NCBI RefSeq assembly: GCF_964199755.1
Contig: NC_133896.1
Location: 94,178,200 to 94,242,199, forward strand
DNA length: 64,000 nt
Direction of reading: 5' to 3'
Origin: Larus michahellis
Taxonomy: Eukaryota; Chordata; Aves; Charadriiformes; Laridae
This document shows, piece by piece, positions 1 to 21,862 of the stretch; positions within the stretch are counted from its first letter, which is position 1, and the number at the start of each line of letters is the position of its first letter. The position numbers and the translations under genes are program-made. A model generated the notes under the pieces. The model had not been told where the DNA came from. It searched no databases and worked only from the letters and a program-made list of their open reading frames with translations.

Positions 1-715
1 CTTTCCGTCTAACACTTGGTGTTAATTGGGAGAAGTATAATATGTTCATAGACTCATGTTCTAAAAGTTAATGTGCTTTCATGTTCCTTTATTATCTTAG
101 ATTCTTCCAAAGGTAGTGGTTGGGGCAATACTGTAGGTTAGATCCTTTGTGGCTGATCTTTTGCAGTATAAATGAAGTCTTCATGTTAATCATGCACCAT
201 TAACATGTGACTACAATGGCAAAGGTTTTTTTTTCCCTTTGTCTCCTCATACTACAGTCCCTTAAACAGCAAAGAACCAGAATATTCTGATGTAAAATTA
301 AAAAAAAATAATTAAAAAAAAAAATACTCTCAGTTCTGGTGAGCATCCAGACCTTTTGAACCTTAAAAGGTAACTACGTTTGACTGAACTGTATTCTGTC
401 TTCTTTTTCTTTGTAAACAAACCTTTTGTACCTGGCAAAAGACAACGGCCAGACAAAAATCTGACTCCATATATCACCTAGATTGTAGTCAGAATTTCCT
501 TTGCTATGTCCAGCATAAGGTTGCGGATTGATAGATTGGACTGATTTCGCAGTAAATCATTGAGTCTGTGGCTTGCATCAGCTTAGAAGAACATGGTACT
601 TTAGCATTTAGGAATTGGGGGATGGGTGAAGAGTCCCAAAACTTAATGTTGGTCTGTACTGCAGTATTGTAAAACTGTTCATTACTGAGAGATTATTATT
701 TTGTTTCCTTTTCAG
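1..715 (+). other. GSK3B: GSK3B intron 5, 3' part
   Basis: Non-coding sequence ending in the exon 6 acceptor, a T-rich tract followed by TTTTCAG at 709-715. An A-rich stretch lies at about 299-327. I recognise no gene, repeat family or RNA gene in it. Confidence 0.9.
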
Positions 716-822
716 TGCAAAACAGCTGGTTCGTGGAGAACCTAATGTCTCATACATCTGCTCTCGGTACTACAGGGCACCAGAGTTGATCTTTGGAGCC
801 ACCGATTATACCTCCAGTATAG
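716..822 (+). CDS. GSK3B: GSK3B exon 6: activation segment
   Basis: This 107-nt exon is flanked by TTTCAG and GTATGT. It completes split codon Ser203, encodes Ala204-Ile238 and leaves one base of Asp239. It carries the activation segment: Lys205, which with two arginines from upstream exons binds the priming phosphate; Tyr216 in [12 protein letters not shown], the autophosphorylated tyrosine needed for full activity; and the APE motif (224-226) that closes the activation segment. The residues match mammalian GSK3B as I recall it, with no substitution seen. GSK3A shares this stretch, so the paralogue call rests on exons 9-11. The upstream DFG motif is in exon 5, outside the window. Confidence 0.98.
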
Positions 823-10225
<9,403 letters not shown>

Positions 10226-13200
10226 TGAAAACATGCGTTATTATAGCCTTGTCAACATATATATTCTGTCACCGTTGTGTAGGGTGTTGCATGTAAACCA
10301 TGTTTGAAAACACTTCTTATGCTTTTTTGACAACTCGGTGATCTTTATTTGCCCCTCTTGCAGTCGTGCATATGATATATCATCTTTTAATTATATCGGG
10401 TTTTCCCCTCTTAAAGGATTGCACTTTCAGTGTGATTGGATATAGTGCTTACATACTGAGCCAGTATTCATTAATGTGTGATTTTTCATTCTTTAAGAAT
10501 CTGGCTCTTTTTCCTTTGTTGCATGCAATTAGTACTTGGCTTTGAAAATAGTATTATTAAATTTCCTTGTGACATATTCTTCACATATGTAGCTTCTTCT
10601 CTTCTTCCTTCTAGCTCTTTGAGGTGAAAGGTGAGAAAAGGCATTCCTTTTTGCAGATGGAGAATCAGGAAATGTAGGACAAAGATACCTTTTGCCTTAA
10701 GAATCTTGTTTTTCAAGTGAAAAAGACCTAATGTTTCAGAATACATAACATTTATATATCACTTATGTCCAAACACATTTTGATTGACTTCATTTGGTAA
10801 GCTGTGAATATTCTGTGATTCTCAAATTAGAGGCATGGAAGAATAATTCATAGCTTAGAAGATTGATGTCTGACTTCCCAGCACCCTAGTCTCCCCCGCC
10901 TCCTTCAACTTCTGCAATGAAGGAAGCAAGATTTCTAGAAAGAGAGAGAGCAGAATATTTTTCCTCTGAATCTATACTATGCACTTAATAAGATGGGAGT
11001 ATTGCAGAGGATAAGATGTGTGCACATGCTGTTCTGCTTTACTGATTTCATTGCCACAAGGGGACTGTATTAAGAGAATTTCCTCCTTGGTTTTGTCACT
11101 TAACTGCTACCCTGATGTGTGTATATTTGTGTGGCATGCTGTGAAAACCCTCTCAAAACCAAAACGTGTGGGTAGAATAGTAGGGCTTCCTACTTGCATC
11201 TGTGTTATTCACTAAAAGAGCTGCTGATGTCTTCTTCCCTGTCCTAACAGAGTGTATGACACCAACCAGCGCCAAGGGGTCGTTCTCCTGCATGGAGGGC
11301 ATGGGCTGGTGAGGCTCAGTGTTTCTGTAGCCTCCTGTACAGTCTCAGTGGGGTGTTCTGTGACCTTTCTAGGCTCTTGCCATATCTACTCCAGCCTTTG
11401 ACCATGTAATCCTAGCTTCTATTACAGTAAGTTTCTGTCTGTCCTGCTGGAAATCTTCCAGTCAACAGCTTTCCTCTGGAGGCTCCATGTCTTGCCCCTA
11501 CTTTTCTACGACTTTCTTGATTTCTTATTATTGCCTTTCTGCCCAGTGTATTTCAAGTTCAGCATATCCAAGTTGGGGCAGGTTCCATATGAAATACTAT
11601 TGGAAAACTAGAGTTGCTCTCAGAAGTAAAGCTGATGAATGGCACAAGTGACATTTTTTTTCCTTTTGAGAAGTGTCTTGGAGCGGTGCGCTTTCTGCTA
11701 CACTGCTTTTGAGAGATGTGAAGTAGACCCTGTGAACCTTTCCGATGGCTGGAGTTCCTCAGGAGTTTGTGCAATAACCTGTGGCGTTTGCCTTCGGACG
11801 TTTTACAGAAGTCCTGTTTTATTTCTTGATTAATGTCTGCAATCCTGAGAAACTAATGGGGGTTTTTTGTAAATACAACTGTTTATATCACAGTGACAGT
11901 CCTGTAAGTCCTTCCGTGGTGCAGTCAGAAATCTGAGAGTAGAGAGGCCTTATCAGCAAAACAATAGTGCTCTGCCTTGCCATTCCTTTGATTTTCACAA
12001 ATAGGGAAATAGACGTCCTCTCATTATTGACATGCTTGCCAAGCAGAGTTTGTGGTTTGGTTCAAAGTTTGCTAAGAGCTGTTATCATCAGTTGGATGTT
12101 TTCAGTTCTGCATTACTGGAAGTAAACATCTGTGAACTAAAAATTTTATAGCATGTATGTGCTCTGATTGTGATGATTCTGCTTTGTTTACACTTGAGTT
12201 AAGTTGTATTGAAGCAGAGGAGTACTTTAATAAAACTGCTGATAGCCTGTGTACCATCTGTGGTTTTTTTTTAAATGACACTACCATGAGTGGCGTGATA
12301 ACTTTTATTCACTAATTCATAGCTGAATACGTAGTACTGGCAACTAATGTGATTTCTCACGACAACCGAAGGAGTATTCAGTATAAAGGCTTGAACTTCA
12401 GTAAATTATAGCTTGAGATGTTGATTTTCACTTCCGCAGAAACAAATTTCTGCATCCTTTCTTTAAAAGTAGAAAGGGGGACACCGAATGATCATCCGTG
12501 CCTGTGTTGTGTTGAGGTTTTCTCATCTTCTGTGAGATATGTAGCCCCCTATGCATAGAAATTAAGTGAAACAAATGTAGGGATAACTCCATTTTACAGT
12601 AAGCCTGGTCTCTTCAGTTAAAAAGTTAAAAAATACTGAGTATGTTTTAGGAAGGTCTGAGAGAACAAATGCTGTAACAGTAGTAGTCACAAAAAAGGAT
12701 GTTCACTGAATCGTTAAGGAATTATGATGGAAAATGTGAGCCTGAATGGGAGAGTGCCATGAATATTTTTCTGCCTGTATATTTGTTACTGAGGCAGCAT
12801 ATGTTCTCAAGGCAACACTGGAAGAGAGAATGAGTGCAAACTGCAGAAGCGGACTGTTTTTCAATGTCCTTGTCTACGAAATCTTGTGTTGTGAAGTTTT
12901 GTATGAACTATTCAGAACAGCCCTGGCAGAAGCGTAAGGTGAGAATACGAAGTTATGATTGAGAATACTGCATTCAAAATCAATAGCCATGAGAAATTGT
13001 CCAGGAAAATGCATGAACTGGGCAATGAGGCACTTCCCTTGTAATGCCATCCCACCGTCAAGTATTTCTCATAGTGGGAGTAGAGGGAGAACAGCATGTT
13101 TACCTCAAATCTCAACCTTTTTGAGAATGAAGAAAAAGTAGAAAGTGAGATCCTTAGTTTTCTGTTCAGCCAGCTGTTGGCAGGGATCTGTCCCATCTAC

Positions 13201-16200
13201 TGTGTATCCCTTAAGAGTGACCAGTAACCAAATGGAGCAGATTTGTTTCTCAAATCTGTAAAGAAGTCATGAAACATTCTGTTCTTCTCCACTCTCAGTA
13301 TGATGCTTAAATTCTGCTTAGGTTTGAAAGGTTAGCATAAAAACTGCAACCTGTGTTTATTGGGTTCTGCACCCTCAATACAGTTGAAGACGTATGCAGT
13401 TCTGCAGCACAAAAATCACCAAATCACCAAAAATGTTGTCTTGTGCACAACATGTAAAATGTTAGATTGCATAAGATTTCACTCAGAATATGATTCATTT
13501 TTAAAAATATTTTCACAGATGGTGTCCACCTCTTCCATTTGCTGCCACAGAATACTACTATTAAAGCTCTCATTACAACATGGACTTATTTTAATGCTAG
13601 CTGGCCATAGGAGAAGCAGAGCTGTGGGATCTGCCAGTTGTAGAACAGCATTGAACTTCACAGAAGGTTGCAGGTTAGGACCTGTGAGCTGCTGTTTGAC
13701 TGTCTTGGAGTCATGTGTTTGAGATAGCTTCCTTGGAACTGTATCTCTGAAACTTCAGGGGAGAGAAAATGGAATATTTTAAAATCCCAAAAAGGGCTAC
13801 AGTAAAAAAAATATTTATCCACACATTTGGAAACGTACCTGACTTTTATCCCTTAAATTTACTTGGTTCCACTGCAAGAGAGGTCAGCTAGGAAACTTTT
13901 CTGCTGGTTCCTGTCAATTTGAGATGCCTGAGTCACAGTCACCCCTGTAGCATTTTTTTGAGCCAAGATAAATTTTTCAGTTGTCTCTTCAGTTGCTTAC
14001 TCAGCTTTGATTGAATTCACTTGATTGAGTTCATTTCACAACACAGCAATTGGATGCTACACCTGGGTATGCATTTTTTGCATTAGGCTGGAGAATGACT
14101 TCAAAATGCCATCACATTAAACTAGTCCCCCCTTCTCATGCAATTCTTTATGACATCCCCTCTGTAGCTGTGTTCATCAAGATAAAATTTTTGTGATATG
14201 TCAGCCAGCACAGCTTGTCCTTCCTGCAGACTGCATGCCCAACATCCGCAGTCCCTTGCTGTGTCAGAAGCATTTTTGGACTTTGTCAGATTTTAATTCA
14301 CTTTCAGCAGTCTTCACGTGGTTTCATTTCAAGCAGTCTTGCAAGATGACCATCCAGTTGCACCTGGAGTTTCTCCAGGCCTATTGCATATTTGCCAACT
14401 GCTCCAAAAAAAACTGTGCCCCTCTAGAACCCATGGCATCACATTCATGTGAATCAAAAGGCAGACCCCTTCTTTTTAGCTGCTTTTTCTCTTGTTCCTA
14501 TTTCTTTAAAGACGGTCTTTCCATATGTTCTCAATCTGGCTGGGAGAGAAAGATCTCTGACCACTTATCCCTGACAAAATGATATTCGATATGGGGAAAT
14601 ACTGTGTTGGAGCTCCATCTGAAGAAATAATTTAACCCAAGTACATTCTTCTTGCATACTTACACTATTACAGGAGAGAAATCATGTGCTGTGCTTTTTC
14701 CAAAATTTGATCTTGAATGGTGACTCTTCCTCCTTATTTTTAGCTCCTGCTGGCTGTTCCAAATGTTAGGTTATCCCATCGCTGGGAATATCTCAAGTGG
14801 GTAACCCTATATATTCATTAAAATTCATGCCCCTACTGGCTTTCGAGTGACATCTCCTTCAGAAATGTGCTCAGTTTCTGAAGGAGGCACAGTGGCAGTG
14901 TGGGTTTCATCAGTGGTCGCATAAAGAAATTATGTATGAGTAAACGCTGTGCCTTAGAACAGTCCCGTCCCCGATGGAAGGGTGAAACCCAGCAGCCCAG
15001 GAGGGTTGCAGTTCCCTGTTTAAAATCCACAGTGGAAGCCGGGTACTGCTGAATACAGCTTGAAAGAAGGAGCTCTTAGACCCCAAGAGGGTTTTTTTTT
15101 TTTTTGAGATGCAGTCAGGGCAGACTCCTCCATAAATCTCCAACCTTGTGCATACAGCTTGTAGTGCCTGCAGGACTGCCATGCCCCCTGTGAAGTCTTG
15201 GGAGGTTGGGGCCATTCCCTGGCCCCCTCAGATCTTCAGCGCCCTGAAACCATCAAGGGAAAACTGGCTGGGATATCCCCACCAAACTAAAACATGCTCA
15301 ACCACAGCTCCTGCAGACAGTGGTTACTCTTTATTCCCCTTGCAAAACAGGAATCTCGGAAGCATAGTGGTTTTGTTTCTAAGATAATAATTATCTTCTG
15401 AAAGGTTTTGTTTAGTACCTTCCCCCTACTTCCCTTAAAAATGGGGAAGAAAAAAAGAATAAGCATCTCTGTCAGAAGAATGAAGCAGCAATAATTGTCT
15501 GAGCAGCCCTGGGACATGGGGAGGACAGTGTCTGCCAATCTGCCATGCATTGTCTACCAGAAATATTTTTTCCATATGCTGCAATCTGGAGTATGAGATG
15601 CATCAACTAACTTGGGAAAACTGCAGGAAAAAGGTGGTGGGGGAGGAGGTTGTTTGTTTGGGGTTTTTGGTTGCTACCGGACTGTGCGGTTATTTCTTGC
15701 ACGAAAACCCACGTTTCATGGTAATTGAGAAGTAATAAAATCTTCTTTCCATAGTTCTCTGGGCTGAGGGTGGCAAGGGGGAAAAAAGCATATTAAAAGA
15801 CAAGCTCAATAGTATCAGGAATCCTATCCATGTGTAACTTTTTGGTCTCTGACAGTTTTACTGAGCCGAATGCTAAGTATAGACTGCAATTATAATATAT
15901 GGCTCATGCTCAAATGTCAAGGTACTATTTTGGGCTCAGTTTTTGAAATAAAATAAATTCAGTCACAGTAGTTAATGGGGAGAGAGGAGCCGTCTCTTCC
16001 GGGAGAATAAGCAGTAGTGTATGAAAATAAGTGTTTCATTTTATTGGATGTGGTCCTGTGCTGAGGACCTGCCTGCATCTGACAAGGTCTTTCACATGGG
16101 TTCTCTCCCCTCGCCCCTAAGGGAAGTCTGCTGGCATTTTTTTCCCCTGATGTCCCCCCACATCACGACTTGGCTGTTCCTGTGCCTCATGTAATTCGTC

Positions 16201-16225
16201 ACTTCCCAGTGCTTGCAGGCAGGCA

Positions 16226-16229
<4 letters not shown>

Positions 16230-16260
<31 letters not shown>
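16230..16260. repeat. Poly(A) tract, 31 A
   Basis: An uninterrupted run of 31 adenines inside intron 7. No recognisable processed-gene sequence or LINE lies directly upstream, so it may be a simple A-tract or the tail of a retroposed sequence that has decayed. Its length makes it prone to polymorphism and sequencing error. Confidence 0.95.
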
Positions 16261-16266
<6 letters not shown>

Positions 16267-17861
16267 GAGCAATTATATTCATGTCAGTGGTGACAATGGG
16301 TTTCTTCCTATTCCTGATATATGGCTGCTCTTATGTTTGTGAATAGAAGAAATATCTATATTTAGTTGGCTTTCATTTTGTTTGATGAGAGTGTTTTTGA
16401 AAGAAAGCGTATATAAAGTGGGTAATTTTATTTCATTTTCTACGACAGACCTGTTGGAAGTATTACTTCAAAGCTGACCCATGTTTACTGCTTGAGATGC
16501 CTGCACCGTGATTTTTTTAAAAAATAACTATTTGGCACGCCTCTCAACTTTCTGATGAGGTGCAGACATGTTTGCAGAAGTATTAAATTATGCCATCTAG
16601 TAAGCCATATATGCCAGGCCTTCTGGAGCACGTTTCCTTATAAGCTTGCACAGTTTTCCCAGGGAAAATCACTATACTGCTGTAACCATGGCTTTCTAGA
16701 GGTTCCTGACTTAAATAGCCACCTTGTCCCCTCTCTAGTTCAGTCATTACCAGCTGGAGTTTCTGAACCCTCACTGTCCCTATGCTTTTAACTGATTTTT
16801 ACATTTTGGCAAAGGTTTAGCAGTAATGATGGTTGTCGGAAAGGGCCTTTATTCCACTGCAGTTGTTTTGAGACCCTTGCAGTTTCCTCTTCCTCTGGTG
16901 TTGCAATAGTGGGGATTTGGTCATAAATAGCTTGGTGCAGTTTTGCACAGTGAAGCCAGGTGTGGACAGCAGCTGGCTTCGGTACTGGGGTGTAACTGAG
17001 TTTCTTTTGGAGCTGAATATCATCCATCTTCTCCTATGAAAATTCGATTATGAGAACATACAATGAAGATCTTTGTTATTTGTAATAAAATTCAGGGCTT
17101 ATTTCAGGTTCATAAATCTCCCCTTCTGGTTAGATAAGGATGACGTTATTGGGATCCTGTAGCTTTTCTTTAATTGCTTGAGATACATACCATTACTCTA
17201 CCTTCACAAACCTTATTCCTGCAATTAAAATTACTTGGGGAGCTTAATCTATTACAGATTAATGTCAATGAAAGGCTTTCCAGAAAATACTTGTGAAACC
17301 CACTGTGTTCAATTTTTGTTCTAAGAGAATCGGAGCAGTGTCTGCTTTCTCAGCAAGTGTATTCTTTAGTTAATCTTAGTGGTTAATGTTTCTTTATTTT
17401 TATTTATGATGATGATGACAATTGGGAATGAAGAGCAAGACTAGTTGACCTGGTTTCTTCACTTGCAGGAGGATCCCTTGTAGTCTCACATAGACACCGT
17501 TCATTCATTCAAAAGTTTAGTCTTCATTCCAGATACAGCTGATTCCATCAGACAACTACATTTTTATTATTCTAATACTTATTCTGGTTTGCTTCTCTCT
17601 CTTGTTGGTTCATTCTTTTTTTTAAATTGGGCGCTTTAAAAAACAAAACCAAACTTTTTCCCTGACAGTATCACCTTTCATAAGACTGTCCTCAAGAAGT
17701 AGAATAGCGTGTGCTAATCTGCATGGAAGTGAATAATTCAGTATTGCACCCTGTATTTCTTAAAAGCTCTCTGATCTTGCAAGATTGGGGGGATCTTATC
17801 AGTGTACAAAAATAGAACATTCAGACAAAAATGTCTGAATAGAACATGCAAAGAAGAGGGA

Positions 17862-18146
17862 GTGAGGCACTTTTCTTTGGCATCCAGTAACAGGACAAGA
17901 GGCGATGGGCACAAATTCAAACACGTGAAATTCAATCTGAACACAAGTAAATGGTTTTTACTGTGAGGGTGGTCAAACACTGCAAAATGGTGCCCAGAGA
18001 GGTTGCAGAGTCTCTGTTCTTGGAGATACTCAGAAGTTGTCTGGACATGGTCTTGGGCAACCAGCTCTCGCTGGTGCTGCTTGTGGAGAGGGGTTGGACC
18101 AGACGACGTGCACAGGTCCCTTCCTACCTCAACCGTTCTGTGAAAC
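17862..18146 (+). mobile_element. CR1 LINE, 3' fragment (sense)
   Basis: The segment follows the avian CR1 3' consensus in order: ACAGGACAAGAGGCGATGGG, TTTACTGTGAGGGTGGTCAA, TGCCCAGAGAGGTTG, GGACATGGTCTTGGGCAACC, and a final TTCCTACCTCAACCGTTCTG. It is a 5'-truncated, diverged copy lacking intact reverse transcriptase, as usual for CR1. It lies in GSK3B intron 7 in the same orientation as the gene. It resembles the subfamily that also gave the copy at 21,035. Confidence 0.88.
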
Positions 18147-21034
18147 CTCTCTCCAGGGAACATCTGCTCCATAGTATTTTCAGAGTTGGTATAGCAAGAG
18201 CAGCTGTTTCATGGAGTAATTCTGCCAAAAACGTGCAAAGTAATTTATGCTTCTCTGCATTTCAAGCAGAAAGAGTAGTCACATACATGAGTTTTAAAAA
18301 AAGTAGTAGTTTGCCCAATTTTTGCAATAGCTTAAATGATTGCTGTTACTCACCAAGGTTACCTGAATGTGTTCCTAATGTACTGAAAACTCGGTGTGAA
18401 TCAGTGAGGTACAACTTCAAAATCATGTAGCAAACAGTGTTGGTGTGTTGGCGGGTGGGGAGATATCCACTGCAGGACCTCTGCAGTTATGTCAAGTACT
18501 GGTACGATTTTATAGTTTATCACTTTTCTTCTGGATCGTGATTTGAATTTGACACAGTCTTTAAAACTTCTGTTCTTCCTATCTACTTTACCTCTTTGGG
18601 TTTTTTTCTTTAGGGTTTTAGTTTTTTTGGAGTTTTTTTTTTTCTTTAATCTGCCTTCAGTACAAATTGAAAGCACAGTCTGGTTTTACAATCCAGAGAG
18701 AACAAAGTAAATGCACTGAGTGGCTAATAGAAGTCACTTTTCCTTTTGTACAGTTATTTTGTGTGTCAAAGGCTGCTATGTAACTGAAAGGTCAGGCGAT
18801 CCCTTCTTTCAGCTAGCATGATCCCTCTTCAGTGCCTTTTTTTCCTAAGCGTTCATGAGACCTTAAACTTGCTTAGATGCCTGTGCTTGAACTTAGGAGT
18901 TGCTCCCTCCCATCATTTGGAGTTACAGCTGTGTTTTTAGTGAAATGTATGAATAGACATTGTGGATCCTTCCGTGAAATTGCCCTTGCCTGTCTAATCT
19001 GAATTCTCACTGATGCTTTAGGCAGTCTTTAAATAAAAGATACGTGTGCTGTGTAGGCTCCTGTTCTGAGCAACCTTGTCACCTGAGCCAGTTTGCTAAA
19101 TTTTGGCTATATATTAGAAGAAAATCTACTCTTTGTCTTTTCTTAGGAAGACTATTAAAGGAATTTTTTGAGGAGGAGGGTAAAGAAGGTGAACATGCTT
19201 CTTAAAAAGTCCTGTTTATACTAGGAAGGCCTGAAAACTTAGCCTTTAGAGATGGTGGGAGAGCAATACAAGTTACCCATAATTTTTCAGGAAGTTAATT
19301 TAACTAATCAAAAAAAAAAAAAAAAAGACGAATTCCAAGGTTTTGAAAATGGCTTTTATCCCGAATTGAGATGAAAATAATATTTGCAGGTGTGAAATCC
19401 CCTCATCTTTTAGAACTGGAGAGCATTGAGAGTCACAGTCATCAAAGCTTTGAGAGCGGCACCATCCTGGCAGGCTGGCAGCTGGGGGCCCAGTGCACTG
19501 GGGGAGCCAGACATAAAACCAGCAGGGAGAGGACGCGTTTTTCTGTCAACTCTTTTGCCTTTGAAAGTTGAGCAAAATCTAGAGTCCTGCAAACACCCTC
19601 TTTTCTACACCTGAGCAAAACCAGTGTTTTCAGACACACACAGAAAAATCTTCTTTCAGCTCTGATGTTAACCCTTGGCTTTTGGAGTAGATGGGATTTG
19701 AATCCTGTTTAGCAATGGGAAGGTAGGAGTTACACGATCATTAATTTTGTACAACTTGTCACTTCAATTTGTTGCCCAAGAAGCAACTGTCTGAACAAGT
19801 TGTGGGGTTTATTTCCGCTGCAGTTTATTTAAGATTGCATTGTGGGTAGCTATTTTAGTTTGTGTCATACAGCTCATATTTTAAATAATAAAGAGATACC
19901 AAGCTCCTTTCATAATACCTGATGATAGTTGCTCCACTGCAGAAATCATTGAACAGTGACACTTGATCTTCTACCCCTTTACCTGACTCTTTAGAGCCCA
20001 TTTGTGTAATTTTCACTCTTCTAAATGTTCACGGATACCAGAATATGTAACCAGATATTTCTTTATCAAGTAGTAAGGTAGAGTGCTAACGTCATGTTTT
20101 AGATCATTTGTTTCCGGATGGTGACAGTGCAGTCTCATGAGCTGAGGTGATAACATAGTGCTAATCTGCATGGCGAGAGATTTGTCACGGGGCGAGAGTT
20201 GCGTGGCTACAGGGCTCCTATAGGAAGATGAACCTGAGCTCAGCATAGAGGAGCGACTTCTCTGCCTTCTGCCCTGTCCACTTCTCTCTGTGGAACAAAA
20301 AGATACCCAGCAACTGGGTGCAAACAGAAAACAGCGGGGTTCTTTGAACCTGCTTTGCAGTTTTTATATATAGGTAGAAGGCAATGGCTCTCTAACACTT
20401 AGTGCTTACTGAACAGAGAGCACTAATGCCGTATTGTCTGGCTTACTCCCTGAAGAGATTTCCGGAATCCTTTCAAAATCTATCCACCCCTACAAAGAGA
20501 TGTGCGATAGTGTGTTATTTCTCATACAGCTACTAATTTGCATGTATAAATAACATTGTCCAGATTCTGGGAATGAGAAATATAAATTCATAAAAGTAAA
20601 CCAGGGGCGGTATGCATTTTAGATGCTTCCAGGTTAGGTTGAAACCAAGTTTATCTTCTATGTGGAAATATTGGGATGGGGAACCACCACTAAAACCCAC
20701 ATGGTTTGGGGTGGGGGGGCTGGTTAGGGAAGCCTGTCTGGCTCCCCTCAGCAGTAACTGGCTGATCTTTTAAGCTTGTCAGAGAGCTGCTGTTCATGAA
20801 TTGTAAAATGCAGTCTGTGCTACTGGTCTGATCCTTAATCAGCCATATGTAGTGAGCTACAATTCCCGAGTGTGTTCATCAGTACTGTTTTATAACAGTC
20901 TAATTAGAGTGAACTCTCTTCCCCATCGAAATATCACTATGTTTGAGAAAGATGCTTGAATTTTATGAAAAAACTGTAGAAGAGAATTTTGACATTAGGT
21001 AGGCTTGGAGCATGAACTGAATTGCCAGCAAGAG

Positions 21035-21487
21035 GCTACTGAAGTTGAAACAAGGGCCACAAAGATGATTAAGGGACTTGAGCATCTGTCATATGAGGAG
21101 GGGTTGCAAGAGCTGGAACTGTTTAGCCTAAAGCAGAGAAGGTTCAGGGGGAGTCTCATCAATATGTATAGATACCTTTTAGGAGGGAATGAAGCAGCAG
21201 CCAGGCTCTTCTCAGTGGTGCCCACTGACTGGACGAGAGGCAGTGGCAGACAGTAAAATACATGAAACTTCATTTGAATGCAAGAAAACACTTTTTTTTA
21301 CTGTGAGGGTGGTCAAAGACTGGAGCAGGTTGCCCAGAGAGGTTGTGAAGTCTCCTTCTGTGGAGATGCTAAAAACCTAGCTGGACGTGGTCTTGAGCAA
21401 TCTGCTCCAGCTGACCCTGCTTGAGTAGGGAGGTTGGATCAGAAGCTCCCAGGAGAGGGAAGTCCTGTCCGACTGAAATCGTTCTGC
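21035..21487 (+). mobile_element. CR1 LINE, 3' fragment (sense)
   Basis: A longer 5'-truncated CR1 copy. Recognisable blocks are GGGCCACAAAGATGATTAAG, GAGGAGGGGTTGCAAGAGCT, CTGTTTAGCCTAAAGCAGAG, TTTACTGTGAGGGTGGTCAA, GTTGCCCAGAGAGGTTGTG and TGACCCTGCTTGAGTAGGG. The 3' end is degraded near GAAATCGTTCTG. It ends about 170 bp upstream of GSK3B exon 8. Short open frames inside it are decayed remnants of the element and not host genes. Confidence 0.9.
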
Positions 21488-21655
21488 AAAAATTGTGTTG
21501 TTTTGTTCTCAACACTATATTAACTTACTAGTTACACAGATTGACTTCAGTTGTCTCAATATGTGGTAAGTTATACCGCACTCTTCATTACCATATCAAT
21601 ATGAAGCATATTTAAACAATTTGCCTTTCCCCCCCTCCCCTTCTCTCCTTTCTAG

Positions 21656-21862
<207 letters not shown>

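Noticed and set aside
17951..18430. A 159-codon + strand open frame in intron 7
   Set aside because: Its first part is the 3' end of a CR1 element and the remainder is intron; it is not a host gene.
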